Made by a program: the position numbers and the translations under genes. Positions 1 through 11,700 of a stretch of 64,000 bases of DNA are shown here, in pieces; position 1 is the first letter of the stretch; each line of letters begins with the position of its first letter. Source of the DNA: Trifolium pratense (lineage: Eukaryota > Streptophyta > Magnoliopsida > Fabales > Fabaceae); contig NC_060065.1 in assembly GCF_020283565.1 (NCBI RefSeq), forward strand, positions 25,656,409-25,720,408, given 5' to 3'. The notes below the pieces were generated by a model that saw only the letters and a list, made by a program, of their open reading frames with translations, made no database searches and was not told the DNA's origin.

Positions 1-295
1 TAAAAAACAATTTTCAATCTCGAAAATTAAACATGGGCTTATCTATTTAATAGAATGGGTAGAATGAATATGTTTATGAGGATGTCGCATGATCTCACTG
101 GTGAGATCCAAAGATATACTTGACTTGGGCGTTTCCATCTCATTCGAGAGATCATCAGTGTAGGAGGGTGTAAAGATCAACAAAGTTTCTACCTTGGATA
201 ACATTGCATCATAGCAAATCAATTTTTATTTGTTTTGCACCACAACAAAATAAACAAACAATTCATTGTGGTAACTAACCACACGCACAAATTAA
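1..295. other. Flank of the MAKR-like gene, no feature seen
   Basis: AT-rich sequence downstream of the stop codon of the minus-strand gene at 296-934. It probably contains that gene's 3' UTR. I see no open frame, repeat or RNA gene in it. Confidence 0.4.
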
Positions 296-934
296 TTAAG
301 CATCGGTAATACAAGAATTATTTATCCCTTTATTTTGTGCTTTGGATGGTTCCATGGCATGGCATTGTCTACAAGCAATGAAAAACCACCCTAAAATTCT
401 CCGCACAAACCTCAACGACACCCTCTTCTTCATCTTCTTCTTCGCCTCCCTTTTCGCCCGTTTTTGTTTTCTTCTCTTGGAAGCATCACGGTTCAAAGCC
501 ACAGGCACAGGGGTTATATATTGCCGCCTTTGGGAACATCCATGTGACTGTTGAACAGGACGAGAAACAGATCTAGAAGAAAGCTTTGATCTGTTGTGGA
601 AAAGTTTTCGTTCGGAGCTATCACTAGAGCTTGTCCTAGCACTGCTGCAGCTGCTGTTGGTGCTGTTGCTTCGGGACGAAAGCAATGAGTCCTTGCTGCT
701 GGTTCGGCTAGTGGTAACATGGTTGAGAGGGAATGAATGTGGTTGGAGGCGTCCGTTAAAGAAAATTTGGTCGGCCGGTGATGTAGTGCAGGAGGGTGAG
801 TTAGGAGTTAGAGACCCGAACTCAAAGTCGGAATCCTCTTGATTTGGGGTGCTCGGAAATGAGAAGGAGTCCCCCGAGGGACTCCTCTTTGAAGGTGAAT
901 GATTAGAGAGGGATGTTTCTGTTTTAAATTTCAT
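296..934 (-). CDS. Membrane-associated kinase regulator (MAKR)-like protein
   Basis: An uninterrupted 212-residue frame with no introns. MAKR/BKI1-type proteins are plasma-membrane-tethered regulators of receptor kinases, usually low-complexity, Ser-rich and carrying a short conserved block followed by a basic membrane hook. Here the first third is Ser/Pro-rich. Residues about 36-63 contain DFEFGSLTP followed by ADQIFFNGRLQP, which resembles the FEF...AD-LFFNG-I-P block of the family. Residues 78-110 are a poly-Ser stretch. Residues about 150-180 are a strongly basic segment (KRRKQKRAKREAKKKMKKR) that could bind anionic lipids. A short aromatic and Cys segment follows (GWFFIACRQC). A TATATAA-like element lies about 100 bp upstream. 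The family call rests on the one block and composition, so a generic Ser-rich basic protein is the alternative. Confidence 0.55.
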   Translation of the reverse strand: MKFKTETSLSNHSPSKRSPSGDSFSFPSTPNQEDSDFEFGSLTPNSPSCTTSPADQIFFNGRLQPHSFPLNHVTTSRTSSKDSLLSSRSNSTNSSCSSARTSSSDSSERKLFHNRSKLSSRSVSRPVQQSHGCSQRRQYITPVPVALNRDASKRRKQKRAKREAKKKMKKRVSLRFVRRILGWFFIACRQCHAMEPSKAQNKGINNSCITDA

Positions 935-1032
935 GGAGCTTCTTAATATTGATCTTCACAGTGGCTTATATTGGAGTTAGAGTGTGTTTTTAAGCTTAGT
1001 ATTTTGGTTTGAAGTTTATAGGAGCTAACTAA

Positions 1033-1045
1033 GGTTTATATAATG
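1033..1045 (-). promoter_or_regulatory. Putative TATA box of the MAKR-like gene
   Basis: On the minus strand the sequence reads CATTATATAAACC, about 100 bp upstream of the start codon at 934. The spacing suits a TATA box plus a short leader. AT-rich DNA makes chance matches likely. Confidence 0.35.
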
Positions 1046-2359
1046 GGAACTGTGTGGATGCCATCTAAACCAAACTTTAACAAGTAATTAATATTGCATG
1101 GTGGTTGTGTAATTATGATGTTGGCTATGTCTGAAATTAATGTAATATTGTGTCACAAACACCAAGTGTCTCAGAATACAAAGTGTGTACTACAGTAAGT
1201 ATGTTTTTAGAATTTCTTCCGTACAGTTGAAAAATTAACAATGAGAATTATTAATGAGTAGTATTCTGCAATGCCAACCCCAAACAATTAATGAGTATTT
1301 AAAAACCAAGACACAGAGTTCCAAATAAATGAAGCAATTAAAAACCAAAAGAAAAAAAAAGTTGGAAGGGAGAGGCCCGCATTGGAGACAAGTATTCCTA
1401 TGGCTATATTTTGTACTAAAGACCAATAAATGGTGGGATCGCTAGTATTGTAGCTTTGCTTTGTAACCTCAAAAAAAAAAAAAACAAAAAAAAAAAAGCT
1501 TTGCTTTGAAGAATGAAAGTCTAAATTAAAGGAGGAGTGTGTTTAGAATGATCAAATTGCTTACTCTTTTAATTTTTTATGTAAAGAAAGATACTAGCTT
1601 TTGAATTCTCGTAGCCAAATAAGGGGACAAACAAGCTCTTATAAAAATCATTGGTCTCTTATTTAAGTTTTTGTGGCGTAACCAATGGCCCATATCAACT
1701 ACTCATTATGCCTTTGGTAGCATCGGCCACCAGATTCAGTCTTCAATATATTTTCCCAACCAAAGCAAATTATTCGTCAATCTTCATTAGAAACGCACAC
1801 TTTCATGTGACGCCAACACAAAGTGGCTGGTCCATGAATTTAAAGACAAAAGCTGTAGAAGGTTTGATCTTATTAATGGCATGTTTATGAGTGCTACTCA
1901 TAACACTGCCATGCCCATGCCCCCAAAGAACAATTTGAAGAGGTGTTCAAACCATATCCATTCTCTAAAGAGATTATACTCTCTTAGCTCTCGATTAATA
2001 TTTGTCAATTTGAAGAAATGTAAGCCAAGATCCGAAGTGATGGCTAGTCGATCAGCTGGCAAAGTTGGTAACATAACATCTAAGCATGGCAGCATAGACT
2101 GAAGTCACTCATATTAGCAAGGATACCAATTGTGATTAAAATTATGTGTAATAATTGATAAGCACCATCAATTTTAAAAGTATATCATATCAAAATTATT
2201 GTTGACTATATTATTCATCACGAAATATTTTTATGTATTTCCTGATCAATGATTTTTTTTCTACCGGATCATAAATTTAGAGAATAATTATCATGTGAGA
2301 TTTGGAAAGTTATTATCACGTGTGATTTGTAAAGTTATTATCAAATTCAATTCTGCTAA
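1046..2359. other. Intergenic spacer, no gene recognised
   Basis: AT-rich spacer with a poly(A)-rich run near 1471-1498. Short overlapping open frames between 1651 and 2102 have no recognisable domain. A 23-bp stretch at 2125-2147 is identical to sequence at 20442 and 20866 beside the LINE. The 5' end of the Helitron to the right could lie here, but I could not place it. Confidence 0.4.
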
Positions 2360-5300
2360 ATCAATTTTTTTTGCAATACAACCAAACACAACCATAGTCA
2401 TGTCACTAATCACATTCATTATTTTGATTTTAACATTGCAAATTTAATATTAACCGATGATGAATTGATACAATATGCACTAGCAGATATTGAGATGATG
2501 TTACGTAGTTGTGGGAAGAGTTTAAAAGATTATCCTTCAATGCCTAGAGCAGACACATCATTAGTTCCTGATATACAAAATAATTTAATACACGACGAAT
2601 TGAATTATAACAGACAATCATTAGCTGAGGAACATGTTAGATTGATGTCAACTATGACTTCAGAGCAACGTAAAGTATATGACACAATCATGACAAGAGT
2701 TAACAAAAACAAACCTGGTGTGTTTTTTATTTATGGTTATGGCGGTACAGGGAAGACATTTATCTGGAGGGTCATGTCATCCGCATTACGCTCAAAAGGT
2801 GAGATAGTTTTAACAGTTGCCTCAAGTGGGATCGCTGCATTGCTTATACCTGACGGAAGAACAACACATTCAAGGTTTTGTATTCCTCTAAATGTTGATG
2901 GGTTTTCAACACGTATCATAGTTCCTAAAAGCCTTTTGACGCTATTAATACAAAAAACAAAGCTTATTATATGGGATGAAACACTAATGATGCACAAACA
3001 CTGTTTCGAAGCTGTTGATCGAACTTTAAAAGATATTCTCAAGTTTGTTGATGAAAAAATAAACGCATTCCCTTCGGTGGAAAAGTTGTTGTTTTTGGTG
3101 GAGATTTTAGACAAATTCTACCAGTAATACCCAAAGGTACAAGGTCAGAAGTTGTTCATGCTACTATTAATTCTTCGGTTCTTTGGAAGTTTTGTGAAGT
3201 TTTAACATTTAGTAAAAACATGAGGCTTATCGGTGGTGTAACACCCTTAATTTACCCCTTTATTTTATTTTCGAAAAAGTTAATTTCATTTATTTAATAA
3301 GGATGTCACACTTACTTCAATTAACTAATTCCTCAAATAATTAAAAATCATGAAACGGAAAATACAAAAATAATAAAGTTTCAAAGTCCGAATTGAAAAT
3401 ACTGAATCAAGTGACATAGCTCAATTGTTATAAAAATTTAACAACATAATTAAATAAAAGTTTTTCCCAACAACATCCTAACAGAGCGACTCCAAATAAA
3501 TAGCAAAGCAACAGTTATCCGAACACACCATCTATGATTCGTCTCCTACCTGAAAATCTACGGTTGCACACCGTAGGGCCAAGCCAGAAGGGGAAATGTA
3601 AAGGTGAGTCAAAATACATCAAGAAAGTAACTGAATTAAAACAACTCAATAACTAACAACATCATAAACAACAACAAGACCACCTAAGCGGATGGCCACG
3701 CACATTCATCAGTCAACCACAATCATCAATCGTTAATTAAATAAAGATAAATAACAACAACATTTAAATAAAGAAATATAATTAAAATGCATGCAATACG
3801 CCTAGACTCGCTACATGCATGTGGTACTAATTGCAACGTCATTTCTAGTTTTACATCATAGAGGATCAACGTCATTATTTTCAACTTCATTAAGCAATAT
3901 CATTTTCAACGTCATTAAGAAACATCATTTTCAACGTCAATTATACAACTTCAATAGGCAACGTCATTGGACACATGAATGAATGCATGTCATGTTATAA
4001 TAAGCAACTTCAATAGGCAACATCATTTAACAACTTCAATAGACAACTTCATCATCATTATAGCAACATCAATAAACAACGTCCTTAGGCAACAACAACA
4101 ACACACCGGCCTACAACTCAATTCCTATCTCTCTAAAGTTTCGACTCAGCCAATTAACCTTGCTGGACAGCAAGATAACATCCAAACAGTCCCTAACATG
4201 CCCCGTTCCATTTTTAATTTAATTTAAGTAGCGAAATTTGTGAAAAATATTCATTGAATAGAACCAGGGAGAGTGAGGTATCCCAAACCGTTCCAAATTA
4301 TTCAACATACTGTGCATAAAATTTTAATAAATTTTCACGAAATTGTAATATTTTTAATCACCTTTTTACTCCAAATAATTAATTAAAAATAGCTACGAGT
4401 GTCCAAAAATTACAAAATAGGTACCAACATTTCAAGAAAATTATTTACTATTTTTCGGTAAAACAATTTTAAAAACAATGATCACCCGAGACCATTCACG
4501 CGCCCCCACACGCCTGAATCGCAAGTGGGCGAAGCCAACCCGCTACTGTTCATCTCCTTCACCCGTTTCATTGCAAAACGGGTCTCTCGACCCGGTTCCT
4601 CGACCCGACTCGTTCTCTCTCATTTTTCAACGAAAATTGACATTCTTTATACCGTTTTGATCGTCATTGAATTCTAGGAATATACCCGATATTTATTTTT
4701 AGAAAAGACACTCGAATCGAATGTTTTACATAACAAAAGCTTCACACGAATTTTTTAAACAAACACCATTGATGGTTGTTCAAATGCTTCGGTTTTGACA
4801 TTCTTTCGACCTAGAAAAATCCTACCTAGAATTGCCTTAGAATCGTATTTGATGCTCAACACGTTATGAAACCGTTTCTTTAGAATTATCATCAAAATCC
4901 CAAAAACCCCATTATTTGAATTTCTCAAGAACAACACCAATCCATGGTTTTATTTTACTCAACATCGAAACACGAATTGCAGCAACAACAAAAGCATAAA
5001 AACATTATCATAACAAATTATGAAATCGAAATTAAGAATAAGTATTGAAACAACAACAACATCACATAATGGTAGGAGAAAGTATAAGAACAACAACTTA
5101 AGCACATACATAATCAATACAAAGTATGCCTATTGAATTCAGAGTTTTCAAGAGTATAAAGCTCCCTTACTTGGAGTGCAGTGAATTCCCTATATTGAGG
5201 TTAAACTCTTCCTTCCCTTTCTTCTCTTCACTCTCCCACGAGCTTTCTCTCTTCTCCTATCCTTGCACTATTTTTCTGTGTGTTTGTTTTTGTTATTGGA

Positions 5301-6552
5301 TCATCCTACTGAAATTTTCCTTCTTCTATCCACTTATGTCCATAGACAACTACATTATTATTATTATTAAAATATGACATTATTATTATTAAAATGTTTT
5401 AATGAGAATTAAAATTATGTTTCTTCTTCTTTGTCCCTTTCTCTACCATTTTCCTATCTACACCCCCTCTATGCTTCCAACACCTTTTTATTTTATTTTC
5501 TAATTAGCAACGTCATTATTTTTATCTATCAATTATTTAATGATTCGCCACAAAATAATTAAATAAACATCGTCAATCAACACCACATAAACATCGTCAA
5601 TCAACACCACAACAAGAAAATCAACACCACAATAACTAAATAATTAAATAAAATGAATCCTAATTTTTGGGGCGTTACAGGTGGTGCTTCGAGTGCATAC
5701 GTTGAACAAAGAAGATTGTTTTCTGAATGAGTTTTGGGTGTTGGCGATGGAGAAATTGAAGATGACAACGACGATGATTTAGAACTTGACATTCCATCAG
5801 ATTTACTGATTCCAAATTCAGGTGATCCTCTTGCTTCTATCGTTGAAAGCATATATGCCCAACTTTTACAAAACATGAACGATATAACGTATTTCCAAAA
5901 TAGAGCTATACTAGCTCCTAAAAATTCAATAGTCGACACAATAAATGATTATATGCTGGATTTAATTCCTGGTGAAGAAAAAACATATTTGAGTTATGAT
6001 ACTCCACTCACACAAAATGTAGACGGTCAAACAGTGGATGATGTTCATACTCCCGAATTTTTTAACATGATTTCTACGTCGGGACTTCCAAATCTCAAGT
6101 TGAGACTTAAAGTTGGAGTTCCAGTTATGCTATTAAGAAATTTGAATAAAAAATTAGGATTATGCAATGGAACAAGACTTATTATTATGAGATTGGGAAA
6201 ACGTGCTCTTGAAGGAAAAATTATTTCAGGAAGTAATATTGGTGATCAGGTTTTCATACCTAGATTTTCTCTAACACCATCTTACGTGAGAATTCCTTTT
6301 CAATTTCAACGGAGACAATTTCCTATAATGATTTCTTTTACGATGACTATTAATAAGAGTCAGGGACAATCTTTAAAGCATGTTGGAATATATATTTCGT
6401 CGTCAGTGTTTTCACATGGTCAGTTGTATGTTGCAATTTCAAGAGTTACTTCTTGAAAAGGATTAAAAATATTGATCATCGATGATAACGGTGAAGATAC
6501 GACTAAGAATTCGAATGTGGTCTATAAGAAAGTCTTCCGCAATATAACATAA
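2360..6552 (+). pseudogene. Helitron PIF1-like helicase, broken and split by an insertion
   Basis: Helitron Rep/helicase proteins carry a C-terminal PIF1-family (SF1B) 5'-3' DNA helicase used in rolling-circle transposition. The left part (2360-3236) shows the N-terminal DYPSMP block, Walker A GYGGTGKT near 2737, motif Ia VASSGIAA and Walker B IIWDE near 2968. A one-base deletion near 3071 shifts the frame just before the expected [11 protein letters not shown] segment. A 2.4-kb insertion (3237-5679) then interrupts the gene. The right part (5685-6552) carries late helicase motifs, GVPVMLLRNLN, TINKSQGQS and LYVAISRV. It has a stop in place of an expected Trp at 5728-5730 and another stop at 6454-6456; the frame then stays open to 6552. 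The Rep nuclease region is absent, so this copy cannot be autonomous. Confidence 0.9.
3237..5679. mobile_element. Solo-LTR-like insertion with 5-bp target duplication
   Basis: The insertion begins TGTAACACCC and ends GGGCGTTACA, giving TG...CA termini and a 10-bp imperfect inverted end. It is flanked by perfect GGTGG duplications at 3232-3236 and 5680-5684, and it splits the helicase frame cleanly. No coding frame of note lies inside its 2,443 bp. This is what a solo LTR of a long-LTR Ty3/gypsy element should look like. It holds degenerate CAACGTCATT-type repeats at about 3829-4095 and a 24-bp tandem duplication at about 5563-5612. A non-autonomous element without separate LTRs is the alternative. 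Confidence 0.75.
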
Positions 6553-6885
6553 TTTTCTTTGTATGAATATTTATCCAAAATTATTGTTGAACTATCGTTT
6601 AATGTTACTCAACTTTTTTCATATACCTTACATTATCGGAATTATCATATTGATAACACTGAAAAATATAGTATTTATTTTATAATATTAGTTTAATATT
6701 TTATTATTTTCTTTGCATTTTAGTAGTATTATTATCATTTTTTATTGTGTATTACAGGTATTTCCGGAACTTCTCGAAATAAAAAAAATCACAAAATTAA
6801 TGTCAAAGTGGATCAAAAAGACATTGGATCAGATGGAAGAGAGGCCCAAAAGAAATTGGACGAACAAGGCTAGCCCACAAGCACT

Positions 6886-7047
6886 TGGCATGTGCCAGGC
6901 ACATGTGGTCCACACAACAACACATGGCGTTGGCCATGCTTGTGGCACTCGCCACACCTATAAGCCATGGCGCCGGCCATGTGCCTTGTGGCACCCGCCA
7001 CAGGCTTTGTACACATGGCGCCCGCCATGTGCTTATGGCACCCGCCA
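6886..7047. repeat. Array of seven TGGC-N4-GCCA palindromes (left LTR)
   Basis: Sites start at 6886, 6925, 6943, 6968, 6989, 7016 and 7036. Every site is TGGC, exactly four bases, then GCCA. The spacers are ATGT, GTTG, ACTC, GCCG, ACCC, GCCC and ACCC. The start-to-start distances are 39, 18, 25, 21, 27 and 20 bp. The array lies about 170 bp upstream of the LTR TATA box. Each site could fold as a short hairpin or act as a dyad binding site. Confidence 0.85.
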
Positions 7048-7217
7048 CGTAGTGCTTCCTTCCTACTTTCACGGACACGTTTCACACGGCTTTATCCTCA
7101 ACTCAACTGCTCCTCAGATTTCGGTGCTCCTCAGATTTCGGTGGAAGCAACTAAGATATGCACGTTTCTTATAACGGAACAACGATTTAGAAGGAGATAT
7201 TTCTATTTCATGAAGGC

Positions 7218-7226
7218 TATAAATAG
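7218..7226 (+). promoter_or_regulatory. TATA box of the left LTR
   Basis: TATAAATAG in the context GGCTATAAATAGAG, a good match to the plant TATA consensus. It would place transcription start near 7250, splitting the LTR into U3 of about 600 bp and a long R-U5. The same box recurs in the right LTR at 19003-19011. Confidence 0.7.
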
Positions 7227-8425
7227 AGAACACTAGTCAGTGTTTTAGGGACATTATTCTACGCAGACTTAAGAGAAAAATTCAGTTTAAAATTTTAGTT
7301 GTTAAGTGTTTTAGTTTACGGAGCAAAAAGGTGTGGTGTTGCTGCTTACACTTCCAGTTCCAGTGTCAATCAGTCTTTGATTTCCTTTGTTCCGGTGTAC
7401 CTGTACTAGTTTCACTAGTATTTGTAAGTTTTAATAACAGTACTTTTATTTTATTCAGTTTGAATATTCAGATTTATGCTTTGATATAATTACCAATTCA
7501 AGTTTAATTTTGTTATATTCCAGTTTGATATTCGTATGCTCTGTTTGATTTACTGTTACTCTGTTTAAATGTTTCGTTTAACTAAGAATTATTTAATCAG
7601 TATCTTGTCAAATAAAATCATGCGCAGCTAAATCTATTTAACTGGATGTGAATTAGGAAGCTAATCTAGATTTGGTAATTAATCTGTGACTTAAGTTTTT
7701 TTTTTCAATCTAGTTTTCTGTTCAGTTTTTAATAATTAAATTAAAGATTTTGCACGAGAGTGAAAATTAACTAAGGTATAAATTAATAGCACGACAGTGT
7801 GAGATTTGTACCGGATAGTAAAAACTGAACATTAATTTTAAACACCGCGACAGCTCTTTAAAATTAATTAAACTATATTAGTTTTCAAAAAGTATTTTAT
7901 AAATAGATGTGAGAACGAGAGTGAAGCATTCACTTATATTATATAGTATCAGTTCAATAGCGCGACCGCGTGAGACTATATTTTTAAACTAATGTTGTTT
8001 TGAGAAAACTAGATCTTTTTAATTAAATTGAATTGATTTTCAAAAAGTATTTTTATAAGTAAGTGCGAGAGCGAAAGTGAAACATTTATTTTATATCTAT
8101 ACGATATTACTCAATAGTGCGAGAGTGTGAGACGCGTATCTTTTAATCAATTTCAGTTTATTAAAAAGTATCATTATTTCAAAACGCAGTTTAATTACCG
8201 AATCCATTGAAGCAGTTTTATTCACATTCCAGTTAGTTTAATAATATTTTATTTAATACAGTTTAATTAATTATCTAAAACGCCTTCTTTAATTAATATC
8301 TAGCCTTAACCTTACGATATATTAAAAACATAAGCGAAATATTACAAATAGTCCCTGTGGGATCGATAATCTTTTATAACTACACGATATACCTGTGCAC
8401 TTGCAGAGTTATCTCACCAAGTTTT

Positions 8426-8442
8426 TGGCGCCGTTGCCGGGG
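8426..8442 (+). other. Primer binding site, tRNA-Asp type
   Basis: TGGCGCCGTTGCCGGGG starts six bases after the left LTR. It is complementary to the 3' end of plant tRNA-Asp(GUC) as I know it. This primer is typical of Athila-lineage elements and fixes the element's orientation as plus. Confidence 0.9.
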
Positions 8443-8513
8443 ACTAATTTAGTCAATTTTCGCTAATTAGTTTTTAATTTGTGACGATTAAGGCAACCCT
8501 TTTCTTAGGTTGT

Positions 8514-8702
8514 ATGCCCAATACTCGTAACTCCGAGGAACCATTACAACAACCTATACCCGAAATAGAACGTTTTATTCATTTTAAACGTCGAATCCGC
8601 GAACTTCAAAACCTCTTACCCATGGCTAACAACGCACGTCCTCTTAGGGACTACGCCGTTCCTTCCGAAGAAGAAACCGCACTCGAGCATCGCGCCCCCT
8701 AA
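8514..8702 (+). pseudogene. N-terminal piece of the retrotransposon gag
   Basis: This short frame begins MPNTRNSEE and contains [14 protein letters not shown], a block found at the start of Athila-type gag proteins. It ends at a stop at 8700-8702. The rest of gag continues in another frame immediately downstream ([10 protein letters not shown]...). The switch falls at a run of five C residues (8695-8699), so one extra C is the simplest cause. A sequencing error in the homopolymer or a recoding site would look the same. Confidence 0.7.
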
Positions 8703-8724
8703 CATCGAAGCAAGAAACTTCGAG

Positions 8725-11700
8725 TTGAAACCCGCTCTGTTGCAAATCGTGCAACAAAACCAGTTCTCTGGTTCCCCTACGGAGGATCCTAACCTCCATT
8801 TATCAGTGTTTGTGCAGTACGCAGACACGATCAAAGCCAATGGTGTCGAACCCGAAGCAATACAACTCCGTCTTTTCCCGTTCTCTTTAAGAGACAGAGC
8901 TAGAGCTTGGCTCCAAGCTCTACCTTCGAACTCCATCACTACATGGAACGAATTGAAGAAACAATTCTTGGCCAGATATTTCCCGCCAAGTAAGACAGCT
9001 ATGCTAAGGGCCCAAATCAACGGATTTAGGCAAAAAGAAGGAGAATCACTTTTCGAAGCATGGGAAAGATACAAGGACATGATGAGACTCTGTCCACACC
9101 AAGGTCTAGAACAATGGCTCATAATCCATACCTTCTATAATGGCCTGCTTTATAACACAAGACTAACCATAGATGCAGCCGCCGGTGGAGCACTGATGGA
9201 TAAACCATACCAAGAAGCCACCCAGCTTATAGAAAACATGGCCCAAAACCATTATCAATGGGGAAGCGAACGCGCTGCTATAGAGAAATTCCAAACAAAA
9301 GGCGGTATATACGAAGTAAGTGGCATAGACCATGTCAACGCCAAAGTAGAAGCCCTTACTCAAAAGTTGGAGAGTTTAACCCTGCCAACCACATCCACCG
9401 TAGCTGCAATCCAACCAAATTGCGAAGTATGTGGAATCCCTGGTCACGTACCATCTGATTGTTCTATATTAGCCGGACTCGACCAAGTGCATTATGCCGC
9501 TCTGTCCAATAACTATAATCCTGGCTATAAGAACCATCCTAACTTATCTTATAGGAACAATAATACACTCAATCCTACTCAAGCACCTCCAGGTTACCAA
9601 AAGCAAGGAGCACAACCAGCCGCACCTTATCCACCAAGGAAGTCTAACTTCGATATCATGATGGAAAAATTCTTGAACCAAAACATTCACACTAATGAAT
9701 TGGTAAAACAATTAGCAACTAAGGTAGATGCCCTAGCCACCCATAACAAAATGCTAGAAACACAGATTTCCCAGGTGGCACAACAACAAGCAACTATTGC
9801 CGCCCCAGCCGGCACATTTCCAGGACAACCCGAGCCTAACCCAAAAGGGCATGCGAATGCCATACATGCTATAATCACAAGAAGTGGAAAGGAGTTGCAA
9901 GGACCACCTGATTCTGGAGTAAAAAACTCAGAAAGCGCTAAGATAACCAACAAGGGAGCCGAGAGTAGTGAACCATCAAAAGAGCCTGAGAGAGAATCCG
10001 AAAATCCCCAATTAGGAGATAAGGAGGGGACAACCAAAAAGCTTACACCTGCTGCACCACCTGTTTACAAAACACCTATCCCTTTTCCTCAAAGATTAGC
10101 TAAGACTAAAACTGAAGGACATTTTAAGAAATTTGTAGAACTCCTGAAGCAACTAAACATAACCATACCTTTCTCAGAAGCAATAACGCAAATGCCAACA
10201 TACTCAAAATTTCTTAAAGAAATTCTATCAAACAAGAGGAAATTAGATGAGGATAGTACAGTCGCACTTACCGAAGAATGCAGTGCCATATTCCAAAACA
10301 AAATGCCACCTAAACTTAAGGACCCAGGAAGTTTTTCAATTCCCTGCGTAATAGGCAACTACGTAATAGATAAGGCACTATGCGACTTAGGAGCAAGTGT
10401 TAGTCTCATGCCCCTCTCAATCAGCAAAAAGTTAAAATTGAGTGATCTAAAACCTACTAGGATGTCTCTTCAACTAGCAGACCGTTCAGTTAAATACCCT
10501 GTAGGTATCCTAGAAAATATTCCAGTAAAAATCGGCCAACTCTATATCCCTACCGACTTTGTAGTAATGGACATTACGGAAGATTCATGTATTCCAATCC
10601 TTTTAGGAAGACCATTCCTAGCCACTGCAGGAGCAATAATAGACGTTAAGCGAGGAAAACTTACACTAGAAGTAGGCGAAGAGAAAATTGAATTTATTCT
10701 TTCTAAATTCATGCAAACACCAGCTGTCGAAGACACTTGCTATGCCATAGACATAATTGATGAGTGTGTTAAGGAAATAGAGAAAGAACTACCTCAAGAA
10801 ATAGAAATTCTAGAACCTCCTATAGATGAAGGCCAAGCTTCACTAAAACTTAGTGTAGAAGATAACTTGAGAGAGGAACCTCCATTCGAACCCAATCTCA
10901 CGCCGGAGCCTAAACAATCTTCGCTAGAACTCAAACCGCTACCCAAGAACCTTAGGTACGAATATCTAGACGAAAATCTGAGTCGCCCAGTCATAGTGAA
11001 CGCTGACCTAGACCTGATAGAAACAGAAAAATTATTAGATGTCTTAAGAAAATATCCTTCTGCCTTAGGTTACAACATCTCAGACTTAAAGGGAATTAGT
11101 CCCTCTGTGTGCATGCACCGAATCTTATTAGAGGAAGATGCAAAGGCTTCGAGAGAACACCAAAGAAGGATAAACCCTATCTTAAGCGAAGTAGTTAAGA
11201 AAGAAGTGCTGAAACTCTTAGACGCAGGCATAATATATCAAATATCTGATAGCAAGTGGGTCAGCCCTGTTCATGTAGTACCAAAGAAGGGAGGACTAAC
11301 AGTTGTCAAAAACGAGAAGGGAGAATCTGTACCTAAGCGAGTGGAATCAGGATATAGAATGTGCATCGACTATAGAAAATTAAACAAAGCCACTCGGAAA
11401 GATCATTTTCCTTTACCGTTCATTGACCAAATGCTCGAGCGTCTAGCTAAACACTCATATTTTTGTTATTTAGACGGATACTCTGGATTTTTCCAAATCC
11501 CGATACACCCCGACGACCAAGAAAAGACCACCTTCACATGCCCTGTAGGTACCTTTGCCTATAGACGTATGCCTTTTGGATTATGTAACGCCCCTGCAAC
11601 CTTCCAACGATGTATGATTGCGATATTCGCAGATTTTATAAACAATGTCATGGAAGTATTCATGGATGATTTTTCTGTGTATGGGGAAAGTTTTGAAGGA

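Larger units (their letters stand above)
6651..8419 (+). repeat. Left (5') LTR of the Athila-type element
   Basis: It starts TGATAACACTG and ends GTTATCTCACCA, 1,769 bp, next to the primer binding site. It contains seven TGGC-N4-GCCA palindromes (6886-7047), a tandem CTCCTCAGATTTCGGTG pair near 7111-7143, a TATAAATAG box at 7218 and two diverged units of about 155 bp near 7880-8140 rich in GAGAGTG/GTGAGAC motifs. By eye it differs from the right LTR at about four substitutions and one T-run length. Confidence 0.95.

Noticed and set aside
1651..2102. Small protein genes left of the Helitron
   Set aside because: Overlapping short frames on both strands with no domain, no promoter or splice context and no homology I recognise.
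6713..7236. Open frames of 60-153 codons in both LTRs on both strands
   Set aside because: They are identical in the two LTRs and arise from the GC-rich palindrome array. Their composition (Trp/Pro/His-rich) follows the repeats and matches no family.
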